From assembly GCA_028554755.1 (NCBI GenBank), contig JAPTOF010000021.1, positions 2,002,501 through 2,066,500 on the forward strand: a DNA stretch of 64,000 nt, in the 5' to 3' direction. This document shows positions 24,057-36,171 of the stretch, one piece after another. The notes beneath the pieces are model-generated. The model was not told the DNA's origin. It saw nothing but the letters and a program-made list of their open reading frames with translations, and made no database searches. This DNA is from Cordia subcordata (Eukaryota > Streptophyta > Magnoliopsida > Boraginales > Cordiaceae). Each line of letters starts with the position of its first letter. The first letter of the stretch is position 1. A program made the position numbers and the translations under genes.

Positions 24057-24275
24057 GGGCCTGTTTAGATTTTTTTTTTAAGAAAAAATATTTTTTTTCT
24101 AAAAAAATTACATTAAATTTACAATAACTATTAGATTTTTGGTTTTCAAAAAATTGAAAAAAAAATTTTAAATATAATTTTTTTTTTAAAAGTCAGAATT
24201 TTCAACTTTTAAAAAAATTATTTTTTAAAAACTTTTAAAAAAATACTTTTAAAAAAAATCAATCCAAACAAACAC
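24057..24275. mobile_element. Tourist-like MITE, family A
   Basis: 219 bp, flanked by TAA at 24054-24056 and 24276-24278. Ends GGGCCTGTTTAGATT and (minus strand) GTGTTTGTTTGGATTG are inverted repeats, and the whole element can fold into a hairpin of A and T runs. The 3-bp TAA duplication is typical of PIF/Harbinger-derived (Tourist-like) MITEs. Confidence 0.75.
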
Positions 24276-24837
24276 TAAACATAAGGGACCATTCATCTGT
24301 TTTGCTCACCCTGAAATGAAGAGGTAAATCAATCAAATAAAATCCATTCCATCATGTGAAGTCGGTTATATAAAAACAATGACAAAAGTTAACTTCTTTT
24401 AAGATGTTAACTGCTTTTTACTTAAAATCTCGTTTGAATATCTTTTTACCTTTAAAATCTGATTATGAAAAGAGATATCTCTTACGTCTCTTGACTCTTG
24501 TAGTGATTGTGGAGACCCCTCAATAATTTAATAGTCGGTTCGATTGCCCCCACCAGCAAGCGAAAAAAGAGAATCAATAATGCAATGCTACTCAGCCGCT
24601 AAACATAGGCAAAAGACCCACAGCTGATTTAAAAAAAAAAAAAAAAAATTTCCGACAACAACAACAACAAAAAAAAAAACAAAAAACAAAAACAGAACAA
24701 AAAATCTTTCATCCGGATGATCCGGTCAGTCGGACAGAAATATTTTAATAAAAAATAAGATCAGACAAAATTCATAAAGAGGCATCGATGTCAAACCGTA
24801 CAAGAGAAGATAACTCCAATGGTAGATTATAAGACCA

Positions 24838-25180
24838 GGTCTTAAGCATAATAAAATAAATATTCTAATATCCTCTTTATAAATTTAAGTCTTTAAATAA
24901 AATGATAAGTCAATACAGTATCAAAATCTAAAAACCAAATCATTGTACATTCGAAACTCACTGCCTCCACCCATTTAAAAAATATTAAGATTGTGCACGT
25001 ACAAGGCTATAAATAAATCACACCTACACTTGCAAAGGCATGTTAAGTACAATAAATAAATAAGCCAATATCTTCTTTATAAACATAAGTTTTTAAATGA
25101 GGTGATAACTCAATACTAAAATACAATAAATAAACTAATACCAATTTAATCTTTTAAATGAGATAATAACTCAATACCGA
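24838..25180 (+). mobile_element. TRIM-like short LTR element
   Basis: A ~75-bp unit starting near TTAAG and containing AATATC(C/T)TCTTTATAAA, TAAGT(C/T)TTTAAATRA and ending TCAATA occurs at about 24838-24917 and 25041-25116, with a third, shortened copy to about 25177. After the first unit comes GTATCAAAATCT, a likely decayed primer-binding site (TGGTATCAGAGC). The internal 120 bp contains TTCGAAACTCACTGCCTCCA. This matches the layout of a terminal-repeat retrotransposon in miniature. A poly-A run follows at 25187-25202. No coding capacity. Confidence 0.5.
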
Positions 25181-25204
25181 AATACAAAAAAAAAAAAAAA
25201 AAAC

Positions 25205-26640
25205 ACCCATCTAAATTGCCTTCGCAGCCTAATTTGCTACCCGATTGGCCAAACGAGAACATGCCTAAAAGTGTAGCCAGCATCATCGAATTATTACATA
25301 GAAGAACAAAGTCGCAAAACTTGACATTATTGTTTTTGGTAGGTATATTTGATACGCCCTATTTTTACTTTGAAATCACATGCATCTGCACTTTGGAAAG
25401 ACAAAAAAGACGAGAAAAGTTTGACTCAGCCTCACGATACATAGAATGGCTAATCTAACGTAAACGTGTGGGTCACCCATTGTAGACTATATATGCACCC
25501 CAGAAAAAGTCCCGTTTCTTTGAATTTATATGAACACCACCATATCATATCCTATACGAGAGAGAGATATGTGATCACTTCACCACCGATCAAATTTGAC
25601 AATTTCTTTATTTCATTATTATATCCTCGCCTAGGGAAAGATTCATCACCACTAGCTGCCTTCCTAACTGATAATGTAAAATTTATCTGTTAAACCATCA
25701 AGTTCGGATGGCGTTCAACTCGAGTTCCAAAAATCTGCAAAACGAAGGGAATTAAAATAAAAAAAATAAAAAAGTACAAAAGTTACTTGAACCACCGATA
25801 TGGTGCCAATTAAAAATATTCCATCATCGAAATTACTAGATGTCCAAGCCATATATTCGAGCTAAGCTGAGCCTGTAGATGAGAAATAGCTAGAAGGCGG
25901 GTGATTATTTGTCCACGAAGAGTTGATCTTAGATAAAACCAAAACATTCTAAAACTTACCGGGTAAGTCTTGGATTGAAGAAATTCGAAGCCGAACCCAT
26001 TAGTAGAGTTAGACTGTTGTCATTTTTCTTGACCGACCAAAGTTAAATTCCTCAAACCTCCGGCTCCAATTCCGAACTCGCAAGGACGGCTCTGCAAGGC
26101 TAAAGGACCCGGACTGATCGGTGCCTTTTTCAAGTTGGTGACTGAAGCTGCTGGCTCGGGTCAGATATACCCGTATTACTATCATGGTATCTTTTCCTTT
26201 AGCAACCACCAATCGATACTTCCAATTGTCTTAATTGTTTTACGAAACTTCAGCTATATGCGAAATTTGAAAAGAGTTTAGACCGCTTCACCCATCTTAT
26301 CTTTTCTCTGATGCAAAAATCGTGCACCAGATACGCACAATCAATTCGTACATCTATTTGCTTCTAAATATACATGGATCACACAGAACCAAGTACAGTG
26401 ATCAAATCAAAACGAAGACAAATATAGCTCCAATAACAAGAATACTACGACTATAACAAAAGCTACTGAGATGCATAGATTTATTAGACAATGAGAACCA
26501 TACAATGAGTTCACTAAAAGAAACATAACGAATGTGAGGTGCATATCTTGTGATATATAGACAAGACACCAATGGTACAAGGCAAGGTTAGTGAACAATG
26601 AAGCACCACCAATACTAACCATCCTGCATTTCCTCAAGCT
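25205..26640. other. Spacer downstream of the SLT1 gene, no second gene seen
   Basis: No supported coding frame. The part from about 26640 back to 26300 should hold the 3' UTR and poly-A signal of the minus-strand SLT1 gene. Confidence 0.4.
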
Positions 26641-26647
26641 GTTGCCT

Positions 26648-28129
26648 CTAGGTCAGCATAAGATCATTGCCCCCAAGATGAGGATGAAGACAGACGCGTA
26701 CTTCGTGTTCTTCTGGCCCCTGACGGAGTTTTGGCACCAAGATCTCGAGCACTGTCCCTGACTCGTCAAAATATGCTTCGATTTTAGCGTCTTCAGGAAT
26801 CCTGGTCGAAAGAGGGATTTCTCGAACAAATTCTCCCGGCGGGCAGTGTTCTGAAGATGGATCTGAAAGTCTGAAAGTCCGATCATGTCTCTTGATGAAT
26901 GCAACACGAGATACGCTCACACAAGACACCTTAATGATCCCATGTGTTAGAGTGTTCCGCCAGGAAACTTTAACCCTTTGAGGATCGACAAAGGGCAAGC
27001 TGATTAAGATCAAATAACCTTCTTCATCCTCATAGATGGTTTTTGCAGCTGTAACAGGCCCATAAACATCTCTCAACACCCCACTAAATCCGTTCAACCA
27101 GAGTGGCTCGTTTGGATGTACTTCTAAATCAGGAATCCGGTTAGGAGGAGGATGTACTGCCAGGTAACAATCTTCGTCATTCCCATGAGAGAAGAAATCC
27201 TTCTTCCTCTTGCTGCTGACTGGTGAGAGATCCATTGCATCCCCATTGCTGTGGTTGGACGGCTGAGTTGACAAATTAAGTCCAGATCCATTGAGCAATT
27301 TCTTCGAGTGAGAATGTGAATTACTCTTTATTGGGGGAGGTGGCTTCTCAATGTCAAATTCAGTTGTTGGAAGATTTCTCCACGAGCTGTAATCACTTGC
27401 TTCATTTGGTATAGTGAAGTTCAGTTCTCTTCCTGTAAGCTCCACCCATCTCTTTCGATCCTCCTCATCTAGGACCATCAGACTGGGTGATGGGACAACC
27501 TCGATCCCATGAATACACTGGGGGTTTGAGAGACCTCTGTAGTGCTTCCTCTGCATTCTGTGAGATCGAACAAACCCCTTTTCAACGCTAAATGGAAAGG
27601 GACGTTCTCCCTGGCGAGAATGCCCATTCATGTAGCTCCTGAGTTGCATCTTTCCCAAAGCACTCTCGGGCCTTTCCTTGAAAACCCACATGTACATATT
27701 CTCCATATCATGCTGAACCATAAACACATCAAGCTGCAGATCAGATTTATCAAATCCTGATACTCCATTACTGTCTCTTACAATTTTTGCCTTTGACTTC
27801 TCATTCAGTGCTGGCCTAAAGTAAAAGCTAAAGAAAAACCAAGCACCCCAGATGCTATCTACCCTTTTTGCACATTTCTTTCCTACCTTAGGGACACTGA
27901 GATAACTCTCAGTCTCGTACATTTGGGACCCAAGTCCAACATCTAGAATATCAGTGTGTTCCGGATTCCATGGCTGTGGAGGAGGGCTAATTTCAGCTGA
28001 TAGGGGTAGATTGATGTCAGGTGGACGGGTCAAAACAACTTGACGATTCATCTCGAGGTCTAATTCGTCATGTGATGATGAGGCACTTGAATCCATGGAC
28101 AATAAGGTCGACGGGTGATGATTTTCCAT
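26648..28129 (-). CDS. SLT1: SLT1-type HSP20-like chaperone protein
   Basis: A single uninterrupted frame of 493 codons. The protein begins MENHHPSTLLSM and has a conserved N-terminal half (IWGAWFFFSFYFRPALNEKS, MVQHDMENMYMWVFKERPE, HRMQRKHYRGLSNPQCIHG). A low-complexity middle carries a basic cluster SSKRKK near residues 305-310. The C-terminal alpha-crystallin/HSP20-like domain spans about residues 361-480 (ends in VLEILVPKL). I recognise it as the plant SODIUM- AND LITHIUM-TOLERANT 1 family, which by published work can restore salt tolerance to calcineurin-deficient yeast; the exact biochemical role is not shown by the sequence. The frame stays open upstream to 28282, but the ATG at 28127-28129 is preferred: family members start here, and CACAG just upstream could be the acceptor of a 5' UTR intron. 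Confidence 0.9.
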   Translation of the reverse strand: MENHHPSTLLSMDSSASSSHDELDLEMNRQVVLTRPPDINLPLSAEISPPPQPWNPEHTDILDVGLGSQMYETESYLSVPKVGKKCAKRVDSIWGAWFFFSFYFRPALNEKSKAKIVRDSNGVSGFDKSDLQLDVFMVQHDMENMYMWVFKERPESALGKMQLRSYMNGHSRQGERPFPFSVEKGFVRSHRMQRKHYRGLSNPQCIHGIEVVPSPSLMVLDEEDRKRWVELTGRELNFTIPNEASDYSSWRNLPTTEFDIEKPPPPIKSNSHSHSKKLLNGSGLNLSTQPSNHSNGDAMDLSPVSSKRKKDFFSHGNDEDCYLAVHPPPNRIPDLEVHPNEPLWLNGFSGVLRDVYGPVTAAKTIYEDEEGYLILISLPFVDPQRVKVSWRNTLTHGIIKVSCVSVSRVAFIKRHDRTFRLSDPSSEHCPPGEFVREIPLSTRIPEDAKIEAYFDESGTVLEILVPKLRQGPEEHEVRVCLHPHLGGNDLMLT

Positions 28130-29290
28130 TGACAAAGCTGTGAGAAGAGTATCTACCATCTCACAAATTTCCCCCTTGCTCTTAGAATTATTTTTTCTAG
28201 ACAAATTCACACGTTTTATCCTAAAAACTATGTTGGATAAACTACACTGCCTAGAAAGACCCCTATCACATATCAATCCCAACTACAACATCCTACCTCC
28301 ATCAAGACCCTAAACTTGTTCATTTTTCACAACTATATTTATTCTCGAAAAATCAAGTAAAATTTCAAAAACATCTAAAGACCCTTATGTAAAATGAGAT
28401 TATCAATCAGAGGAAAACAAAATAAGCACAATAAACCATATAAAATTCCTAAAAAAAGCGCCTCTAAATTCTAACTATATCCAACCCAAATCCAAGATTC
28501 AGCTTAAACCCATCAAAAAACAGGCTACAAACACTGAATCAAACCCATAACAATCTTCAAGACAATAAAGAAAGGCAATAATTCAGTGCACGAAGCTTCC
28601 GTTATGCGCGCATATATAAAAATCGTATCTTTTTTAACTATAAAATATATCTCTATGTGTTAAACTGACCAAATAGTATATTTTTTTTCTTGAATATTAC
28701 CAATCAATGAAGCCAAGGCCTAAGAACAGGACCAAATCAGATGGGATCTTGGATGAATACCTTTTAGGATAAGCTTCCACAACAAAGAATCCACACACAC
28801 TTGGGCACTCTGTACAACTAATTGTCTTCATTATCCTCATCTTTACACTCAAAACCCTTCAACAATCTTGCTCTCTTTTTTTCCCCCTATTTTTATACCT
28901 TTTTTTTTCAATTACAAACTAAAACATATGCGATTTTCCTTTTTTATTGGAAAAAGCTACATGGACAGAAAGGGAGGAAAGAAAATAGGGTGGTTGGGCT
29001 AATGAAGAAAAATGGAGAAAATAGAAAAAGGAAAAAAAAAAAAAAAGTGTTCTTAAGTGTGTGTGTGTTTTATGGCTTTTTGAGTGCGAGAAAATGTACG
29101 TGTAGGAGGATGAGGGAATGATATAAGGGGGTGGGGGTGGGGGTGGGACTGCCGGGGTTTGTTGGTAAGAGCCTACACTGGATGTCACCGTAATGGTCAC
29201 TGTTCACGTTTCTTAACGGTGACGGTGCTGTTTGGAATTTTATAAGATTTTTATTCTTTTCACCATTTTTTGTCCATGTTAGCATTATCA
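28130..29290 (-). promoter_or_regulatory. SLT1 upstream/5' UTR and promoter region
   Basis: The stretch upstream of the SLT1 start is rich in T/A runs and CT-rich tracts on the minus strand, with TCTCACAG (minus) ten bases before the ATG as a possible intron acceptor. No second gene fits here; the short frames on both strands are low-complexity. The exact transcription start cannot be read from sequence alone. Confidence 0.4.
29127..29147 (+). promoter_or_regulatory. G-quadruplex motif upstream of SLT1
   Basis: Four G runs (5, 5, 5 and 3 bases) are separated by single T bases, an ideal short-loop G-quadruplex pattern. It lies on the plus strand, the template strand for the SLT1 gene, about 1 kb before the SLT1 start codon. 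The minus strand is correspondingly C-rich. A further GGGG occurs at 29153-29156. Confidence 0.75.
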
Positions 29291-29299
29291 AAACCTTTT

Positions 29300-30744
29300 G
29301 AGTAAATAGCAGACTTAGGCAAAAGTACAACTTGTGAAATTACTTGATCATCCCTCCAACACGTAAAAAAATAAGTTCAATCGCTCCATTTTAATTATGG
29401 CGTTAAAAAATTTAACGGAATTTATAAAATGACTTCAATACCTTTATCGTAAAATGCATTTCTGATCCCCAAAAAAAAAATTAATTTAATTAAAGAAAAT
29501 GTTGTGTTCCCTCTTTTATTTGCCGGTGCAAGTGTGCGACCCGTTTTTCTCTTCTTCTTCACTTTTCTTCCTCACATTTCTTCTCCATTTCGTCACTCTT
29601 TTCACCCTTTTTGGGCATCCATCTTATGGCGAAAAAGAAGCATGGTACGAACAATAGATTTGAGTAACGGAGGGTGTCATCATTAGGCCAGAACGAAGGT
29701 TGCATCATCACCGGAGGAATCTTTGCCGAACGATGAGTGCACCATTCGAGTTGCTATAAAAAGACGAGTAGAGTGGTGGTTTTGCCGGCTTGTACCATGG
29801 CCGGAGGAGATGCCAAGATGAGCTTGAAATCAAAGGTCGTGGGTGTAATGGCAAGCGGCCTTCGGAGCTTTTATGTTTTGATTGGAGGTTATTGTTTGAA
29901 TCGCGCTGGTGTGAGGAATGCACTTGCAGCTTTGGTGTTGCGTTTGGTGGCCAGTGGTGAGGATGACGAAGCTTTGTACGCAGCGGCCATGGCGAGGAGC
30001 TACTAATCTCATAACTAAGCGAGGAGCCATGGAAGTACCTTCAGTTAAGACCTTTAACTCCACGAAATTAAAGGCGAAACACTTATGGAGAAAACTGAAT
30101 TTATCAGACAAATGGATTGGGGCATGAACATTGATTTCCAGGAAGTGTTTGATAGAATTCTGAAGGCTGCTATTAAAGGGAATTATTTATTGGTTTATTA
30201 TGAAAATAGATTAAAAAAAAAAAAAAATTAGAGATGAATTGCAAGAAGAAAGCATGCTCATTTATTCATAAACTAGAAGCATACTTGTTAGTGTCGCAAA
30301 ATCCAATCGTTGATTCGGAGCTTCGATTCATGGTCGTCGGTGGTTAGAGAATTTTATCGGGAAGTCAGATTGGAGTCTCTTGACAATGGTTGCTTCATCG
30401 GGGGTGGGTTTTTAAACTTTGGCGAAGAGAGATTAATTTTAAGAGTAGCAATGCCGATGGTCAGAAACAACTCTGACACGCAGTTGAAGCTCATGTGGTG
30501 TGTTTCTAAAAATTGAAAAACGAGTGAAAGAAATGAGGTTATTTTGATCAAAAATCATTTTTTCAGGTGAAAATTAGAACCATACGCGTGTGTTCTACAC
30601 CCTGTTAAATCAAACACAAACCTAACGACGAGGGGTTATGATTTTAATTTTTAAAAGTTAAGGAGGGTGACCAGATAGTTTTGCAAGTTTAGGAACCAAT
30701 CATGCATTTTTACCAAGTTCAAAGGGGTAATATGCTATTTACTC
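29300..30744. mobile_element. Non-autonomous MULE, possible Pack-MULE
   Basis: 1,445 bp with exact 9-bp duplications AAACCTTTT at 29291-29299 and 30745-30753. The termini are inverted repeats: GAGTAAATAGCA at the left and GAGTAAATAGCA on the minus strand at the right; similarity continues weakly inward. The interior (about 29500-30530) is GC-richer than the ends and contains coding-like text but no recognised domain; the best frame (29797-30006) starts MAGGDAKMSLKSK and is only 69 codons. Such an interior in a short MULE suggests captured host sequence (Pack-MULE), but its donor is unknown. Confidence 0.8.
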
Positions 30745-30753
30745 AAACCTTTT

Positions 30754-30905
30754 AGAATTATCGAGAATTTCATTTGTAAAATTTATTCTTTTAGTTGAAT
30801 CTCAATACTAAAAATAAGAATAGTCCTTCAAAATTAATGACAATATATTTTTTCTCAAATATCAAACTTTCACTTAACACAATTATTATTGAGTATCTTT
30901 CGTGT

Positions 30906-30947
<42 letters not shown>

Positions 30948-33640
30948 CATGTTAGTGTGTGACTCATGAGATGCATGAATTTCAATGCTAATTTGATATT
31001 ATTAAATTTTATATAATTAATAACATTAGAAATTATTTTTAAATTAATTTATAAATATGGTTAAAATTATACATATGATGATTATTATAGTCAAAATATT
31101 AATAATATTAATGTTAGACATTGTACTCTAAATTAATAATATTAAAAATCATATTTTAAATTTTTTATGAAATCAAATTCTTCCATTCACTTTTGCATAT
31201 AGGTGTAAAGACCCAAAAAAATTATATATGTCCCTTTTGTAGCCTTAAAATGTATATTACACATACCTTAAAAAATAGGCACGAGAGTTCCCTGTGCTAC
31301 TCAAAATGTATAACATATATGCCTTTAAAAAAGATGGCTGTGCTTATTTTGAAACTATGTATTTATAATAAACTATAGGAAGGTTAGATGCAATTTACTC
31401 TTTTCAATTCTATTATTTTTGTAGTATTACAATATATTAATTATTATATATGCGATTAATAATGTCTTTATCATTTTTAGGCATAGAACACTATTAGAAT
31501 TCTACGATGATTACCTTATAGAATATTATATAACTTAAAAGTAGATGTTCTATGATAATTACCTTATAGAATTCTAATAAAAGCATATATTTAAGTAATA
31601 TATATATATATATGTTAATTTCAATTATGTATGCATTTCAAACATAATTTGGATTTACAAGTGACATAATTATCTAAAACTTTATTTTGTAATTTCAAAC
31701 AAGAGAATTCATTTAAGAATAAAATTTTTTAAGGAATTCATTTATAGATAAAATGAATTTCGTACCACCAATAATTTTGAACACTATAATAATAGATACA
31801 GTCAAAATATGGCAACTTCGTATAGTAAAAATATGCCATGTTGGAATGATATAAAGAACAAATTAGTGACAAATGGTTTAGGAACTTTTGGAGGAGAAAC
31901 TTGAGTTAGTGACCTTTAGCTTTACCATATATACTAGTATATAACTCGTGCGATACATAAGTTTTGATATTAATTTGATATTATCATTTTTTATATCTAA
32001 TAATATTAGAAATTGTTTTTAAACTAATTCATAAAATCTGGTTGAAATTATATTAATAAATATATTCTGTTTATACAAAATGCAAATTTTCAACGTTAAT
32101 TCATCATTAACGAACTTCTGATTGATAATCATATTAGACAAACATTAACCAAATTAATAGGTTGTCAATATATTGACTTATAAAATGCCTAAACTCGCTG
32201 ACATCAACTTTTTTTTTTTTATTTGAACTTTTGATAAAATCAAAAAAGTTTGATTCACTTTCACATATAGGTGTAAGGACTCAAAAAATCATACATGCAA
32301 ATAATGATAAATATCACCAAAATATACCATGTAGGCATGATGTAATAAGCCAAGTAGGGCAAATGGCATTTAAAATTTTGGAAGGAAAAAAATGAGATAG
32401 AGGGCATTAGTTATTAGTATATAGATAGATAGATATAGTTGTTACATTGATAAAAAAATTACAGACATTTTGGAGAGAAAAAAAATTTAAGAAATTAAAA
32501 ACAAGTGGGATTAATAATATATATATATATATATATATTATAATATATAGATTATATTTGAAAAAAAAATGTGATAATAGTATTCATATGTCTTCATCTT
32601 GCATCCAACGTATGGTTTTGCCACACGTTACGGTGTCGATAAGTTATATCTATGGTCTTAATATGGATAAATTACTAGGGATATCCCGTGAGTCATCAAA
32701 ATTGCATAGGAGTTCTTATGATCTAACAAGTTTTTCAAAATGCCCCTATGGTTGATTAAAAGTGCATCGGACTTCTCTACCATTAAAAAAGCTTCTATCT
32801 TTAATTATAACTATGTTGCACACGTCCAAATTGCACACTGTGAGCATTTTTTTTTGTCTAGATTAATTTTTGTTATTTTAAAATTGTACGTCATGGGAAT
32901 TTTTGTTGAAAAGAGAAGGGTAGTTTTGAGTCAATAAAAATTAATCTAGATAGAAAAAATGCCATAACATGCAATTTGGGCATATGCAAAGCAATCATAA
33001 TTAAAGATAATGGATTTTTTAATAGCAAAGGTACATTTTCAATGGACCATAGGGAGATTATGAGAAACTTTTTAAATCACATAGAGATACTTAGCTTTTA
33101 CCTGTCATAATATTTAGGGGGCAAAAAAATAATTTTAGAGTTTGAATTTGATAAAATACAAACTTGAATTTCTAAATTTAAAAATTTTTTGGTTCAAATT
33201 TATCAAAAAAGGATATTTTACATATAGTTAACTAACAGGTGTTATTTTTTTTTCTGCTTAAAATTGTATTAGTATTATAGTTTTTTCTTTTCCTTTTCTA
33301 TTATAACTCCTATTTTGTGTTAGATTACATACTTTTAGATTGTTTATCATTGCATTGTCTAATTTTTTAAATGTTATAAACAATTTTAAGTAGTACACAA
33401 ACAAATATTCTGTATATTATTGACTTTTTTTGTTTGATCTGGTTTGATTTTTGTTTACCCTATTAAATACTTAAAAATTTATGGCAAACATTAATAAAAT
33501 ACTCTCTGACTTTCAAAATATTAGGTACCATGCTTTAAAATTTTGAATAGATAACCGAGACTAATTGGAAATTTGTCCAAGAAAATCTTTATTGTACAAA
33601 GAATTCTAATCATATTACAAGGGTCTTTTACACAACTAGT
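30754..33640. other. AT-rich repeat-laden spacer, no gene seen
   Basis: Contains a (TA)n tract near 30916-30947 and another at 32518-32539. A repeated segment occurs at about 30950-31100 and 31935-32090. It includes ACTC-(A/G)TG-(A/C)GAT followed by ATTTGATATTAT, and later TTAGAAATT(A/G)TTTTTAAA. That pair is probably two copies of one non-autonomous element. No coding frame is supported. Confidence 0.4.
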
Positions 33641-33649
33641 TTAGTGTAG

Positions 33650-33955
33650 TTATAGGTGTTTGAGTAACTATTAGCTGTTTAGGCATCTGTTAGCCGTTGT
33701 ATTTTATCTATTTAACTAGCTAATTGAACAAAATATGTTGTTCACTAAAATTAATTGTTGTTAACGGACGAATGCAAAATATTGCAAAAGAACATTGACA
33801 TTAGTTATTATTATTATTATTGGGATAAAATATTTTATTTATAATTAAATGTAAGTTTTTTATAATAATATTTTAATATTAAAGTATAACAAAGTTAATT
33901 TTTTGATAAAGTATTTATATCAATATTATAAAAAATATTTTTAATATACTCAAAT
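33650..33955 (+). mobile_element. MITE family C, copy 1
   Basis: Related by eye to 48230-48575, 55075-55450 and, inverted, 61985-62330. Shared order: an AACTA/TTAG-rich left part, TTGAACAAAATATGTT-type text, then ACATTGA(C/T)AT, AT-only tracts with TTATAATAATATTTTA, and a final TATCAATATTAT. No protein-coding capacity; exact ends unresolved. Confidence 0.55.
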
Positions 33956-35760
33956 TTTATTTTGTTAAAGAAAAATAATAAAACTTACATTTTTAGAATA
34001 TGTTGATGTAAATAGAATTTGAATGAATTTTTACGTCATTTTTATTTATATTTGTGAAATAAAAAGAAAAAATGCAAAGCAAGTGGAAAAAAGGTATGAC
34101 CAAAAAATTGAAAAATGATAGAATTGCTAAAAAGAAAATAACATAAAGAGTACATTACATATTATCTCTCATGCTCTGACATATATATATCATATCTCCC
34201 AATCGTATTAAAACTAACAAATTACCCCTGGAGTTTTACGAGTGTGGAGAACACCTCCCACTGTTAATTTTCCATCAATTTTGACAGGAATTAGCATAGG
34301 AGAAGTTATACCATGCATATTAAAGACTGTGCACCTACTAAGCACTGTGCACCTCAATAAATAAAGACCATAAAATTTATGAATAAATAGTATAAAGATT
34401 ACGAACAAACATGGCAATTAAATTGCTAAAATTTTTTTACTATTTGTATATATTTTATTAGTTTACCACTTAACATATATTTATTCATCACTCTTACACA
34501 CACTTATACATAAAAAATGCATTCACGCACACAGACCCACATAGTCTTAATATTGTGAACAAATAGTCTTAATATTCTGAACAAATAATATTAATAGTGT
34601 GAACAAAGGTGAGGGAGTACAAAGAAATATGATAGTGAAGAAGCATGGTATAAATTATAATTAGCATACCCCTGCACCAATAAATTGCATATTACACTCT
34701 ATACTCTGGCTTTTGTGCACGATATCTTTTCATTGTATTAAAACTAGCTAATTACCCTTTTAAAGCTTTTAAAAGTATGTAGAACACCTCTTGCCATTAA
34801 TTTTCCGTTTATTTTGACAAGAATTAGCATACACGCACGAGTAAATTACATCTTCCTTTTTACCGACCGTTAATTTTTCGTCAGTTTTCATATTTTGAAA
34901 GACGACCTAATAGTTGAAGCATGACTCGAATGGCAACGAAGTGTTAAATCTTTTCCCTTTTTAATTGTACTGTTTGCTTTTTGGGGTTAATTATATATTA
35001 AATTTGGTTTTGATAAAGTCAATCGATTGGTTTGAATAAGAAGAAAAGAGAAAAGGTTAATGGGATTTTGCTTTGGGCGGTGGAGAGTGGTCCTAAAGAA
35101 CCAAAGGGTGAGACAAATTCACATTGATTTGTTCAAAAAGTGACCAACAGATGATAAAATATGGTTGGCGTCGAGTGCTTATCAGTTAAGTACTTGTTTA
35201 ACTCGTGTCATTTGATGTGCTTCCTTCTTTTATAAGTCCTGTTTGAAATTTCTGCACTCCATAAGAATTATGAAAGTTGAAGAGGGCCTGCACGCTTCAA
35301 AGTCACATCAGTACTTCTTGTTCTTCACGAGCCCAGAAAGAAATTTAGTAAAATACATCAAATTCTTTTGTGATTTATTATAAATATATAATATTTTTAT
35401 ATAATGCCAAAAATTTAATAATAAATTCCTATAATGAATGAAAGTTTCACGCGCAACCTTATATAATTGTTATTTTTAATTTGAATATCTAATTGTAGGT
35501 GAATCGATACATTAAACGATAGATTAAAGAAATTACTCAAATAATTGGTATTATTGTCCAAGAGTGTAGTCAGAGTTCAAATCTCATGATAGCTGGGGGT
35601 TGGATAGAGTTGGGAGATTAAAAATGAAATTTAAGAAATTAAAGAAATACTTGAAACAAAATTTATTTTTCAATTTCAAAAGATTCATAACTAAATTTAT
35701 CGTTTATTATTAAAAATAAATAAATTCATGTAAATTATGATATAGATGAAAATGTCACCT
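33956..35760. other. Spacer with ~135-bp direct repeat pair, no gene seen
   Basis: The segment 34165-34300 recurs at about 34695-34830. Both contain ATCTC- or ATCTTTTCATTG-type text, then GTATTAAAACTA, AATTACCC, GAACACCTC and AATTTTCC, ending GAATTAGCATA. This may be the ends of a small non-autonomous element or two related insertions. Otherwise there are only chance frames. Confidence 0.45.
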
Positions 35761-35763
35761 ACA

Positions 35764-36171
35764 GGGTGTTTGGCTGAGCTTTGACCCACTTATAAGTCAA
35801 AAATAATAATTGATATGTTTAGCTAAGTGACTTATAAACACTTTTCATCAACTTATAATAAGCTAGGAAAAAAAGCTAGGGATAGCAACTTATTTTTTAA
35901 CAGCTTATAAGTACTTTTGATTAACTTGTAAAAAGACAATATCACCCTTAAAATTTAAAATAATTTTATCATATTAATTAATAATATGTCCTTTTTAGTC
36001 ATTTTAACTATCATTGTTACTTATAAGTACTTGTTTACCAAATATGTCAATAACTTATAAACACATGTTATCTAAACACATCTCTGCTTATCTATTACTT
36101 GCTTATAAGTAATTTTTTTGTTTATAAACATTAGCTATTTATAAACACTTAAAGCTTAGCCAAATGGGCTC
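35764..36171. mobile_element. MITE with GGGTGTTTGGC-type ends
   Basis: About 408 bp. The left end GGGTGTTTGGCTGAGCTTT is mirrored at the right by GAGCCCATTTGGCTAAGCTTT on the minus strand. The interior repeats ACTTATAAG(T/C) motifs on both strands, giving a hairpin-like element. No clear target duplication was identified. Confidence 0.65.

Noticed and set aside
28130..28282. Longer SLT1 N-terminus from the ATG at 28282
   Set aside because: The added residues are unlike the family start, and a possible intron acceptor lies just before the preferred ATG.
28822..29330. Overlapping 86-99 codon frames on both strands upstream of SLT1
   Set aside because: Low-complexity Lys- or Phe/Ser/Pro-rich readings of A/T and G/T runs; better explained as untranslated upstream DNA.
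30918..30950. (TA)n tracts, also near 32518, 37428, 41089 and 61796
   Set aside because: Ordinary AT microsatellites of plant spacer DNA; no further significance seen.
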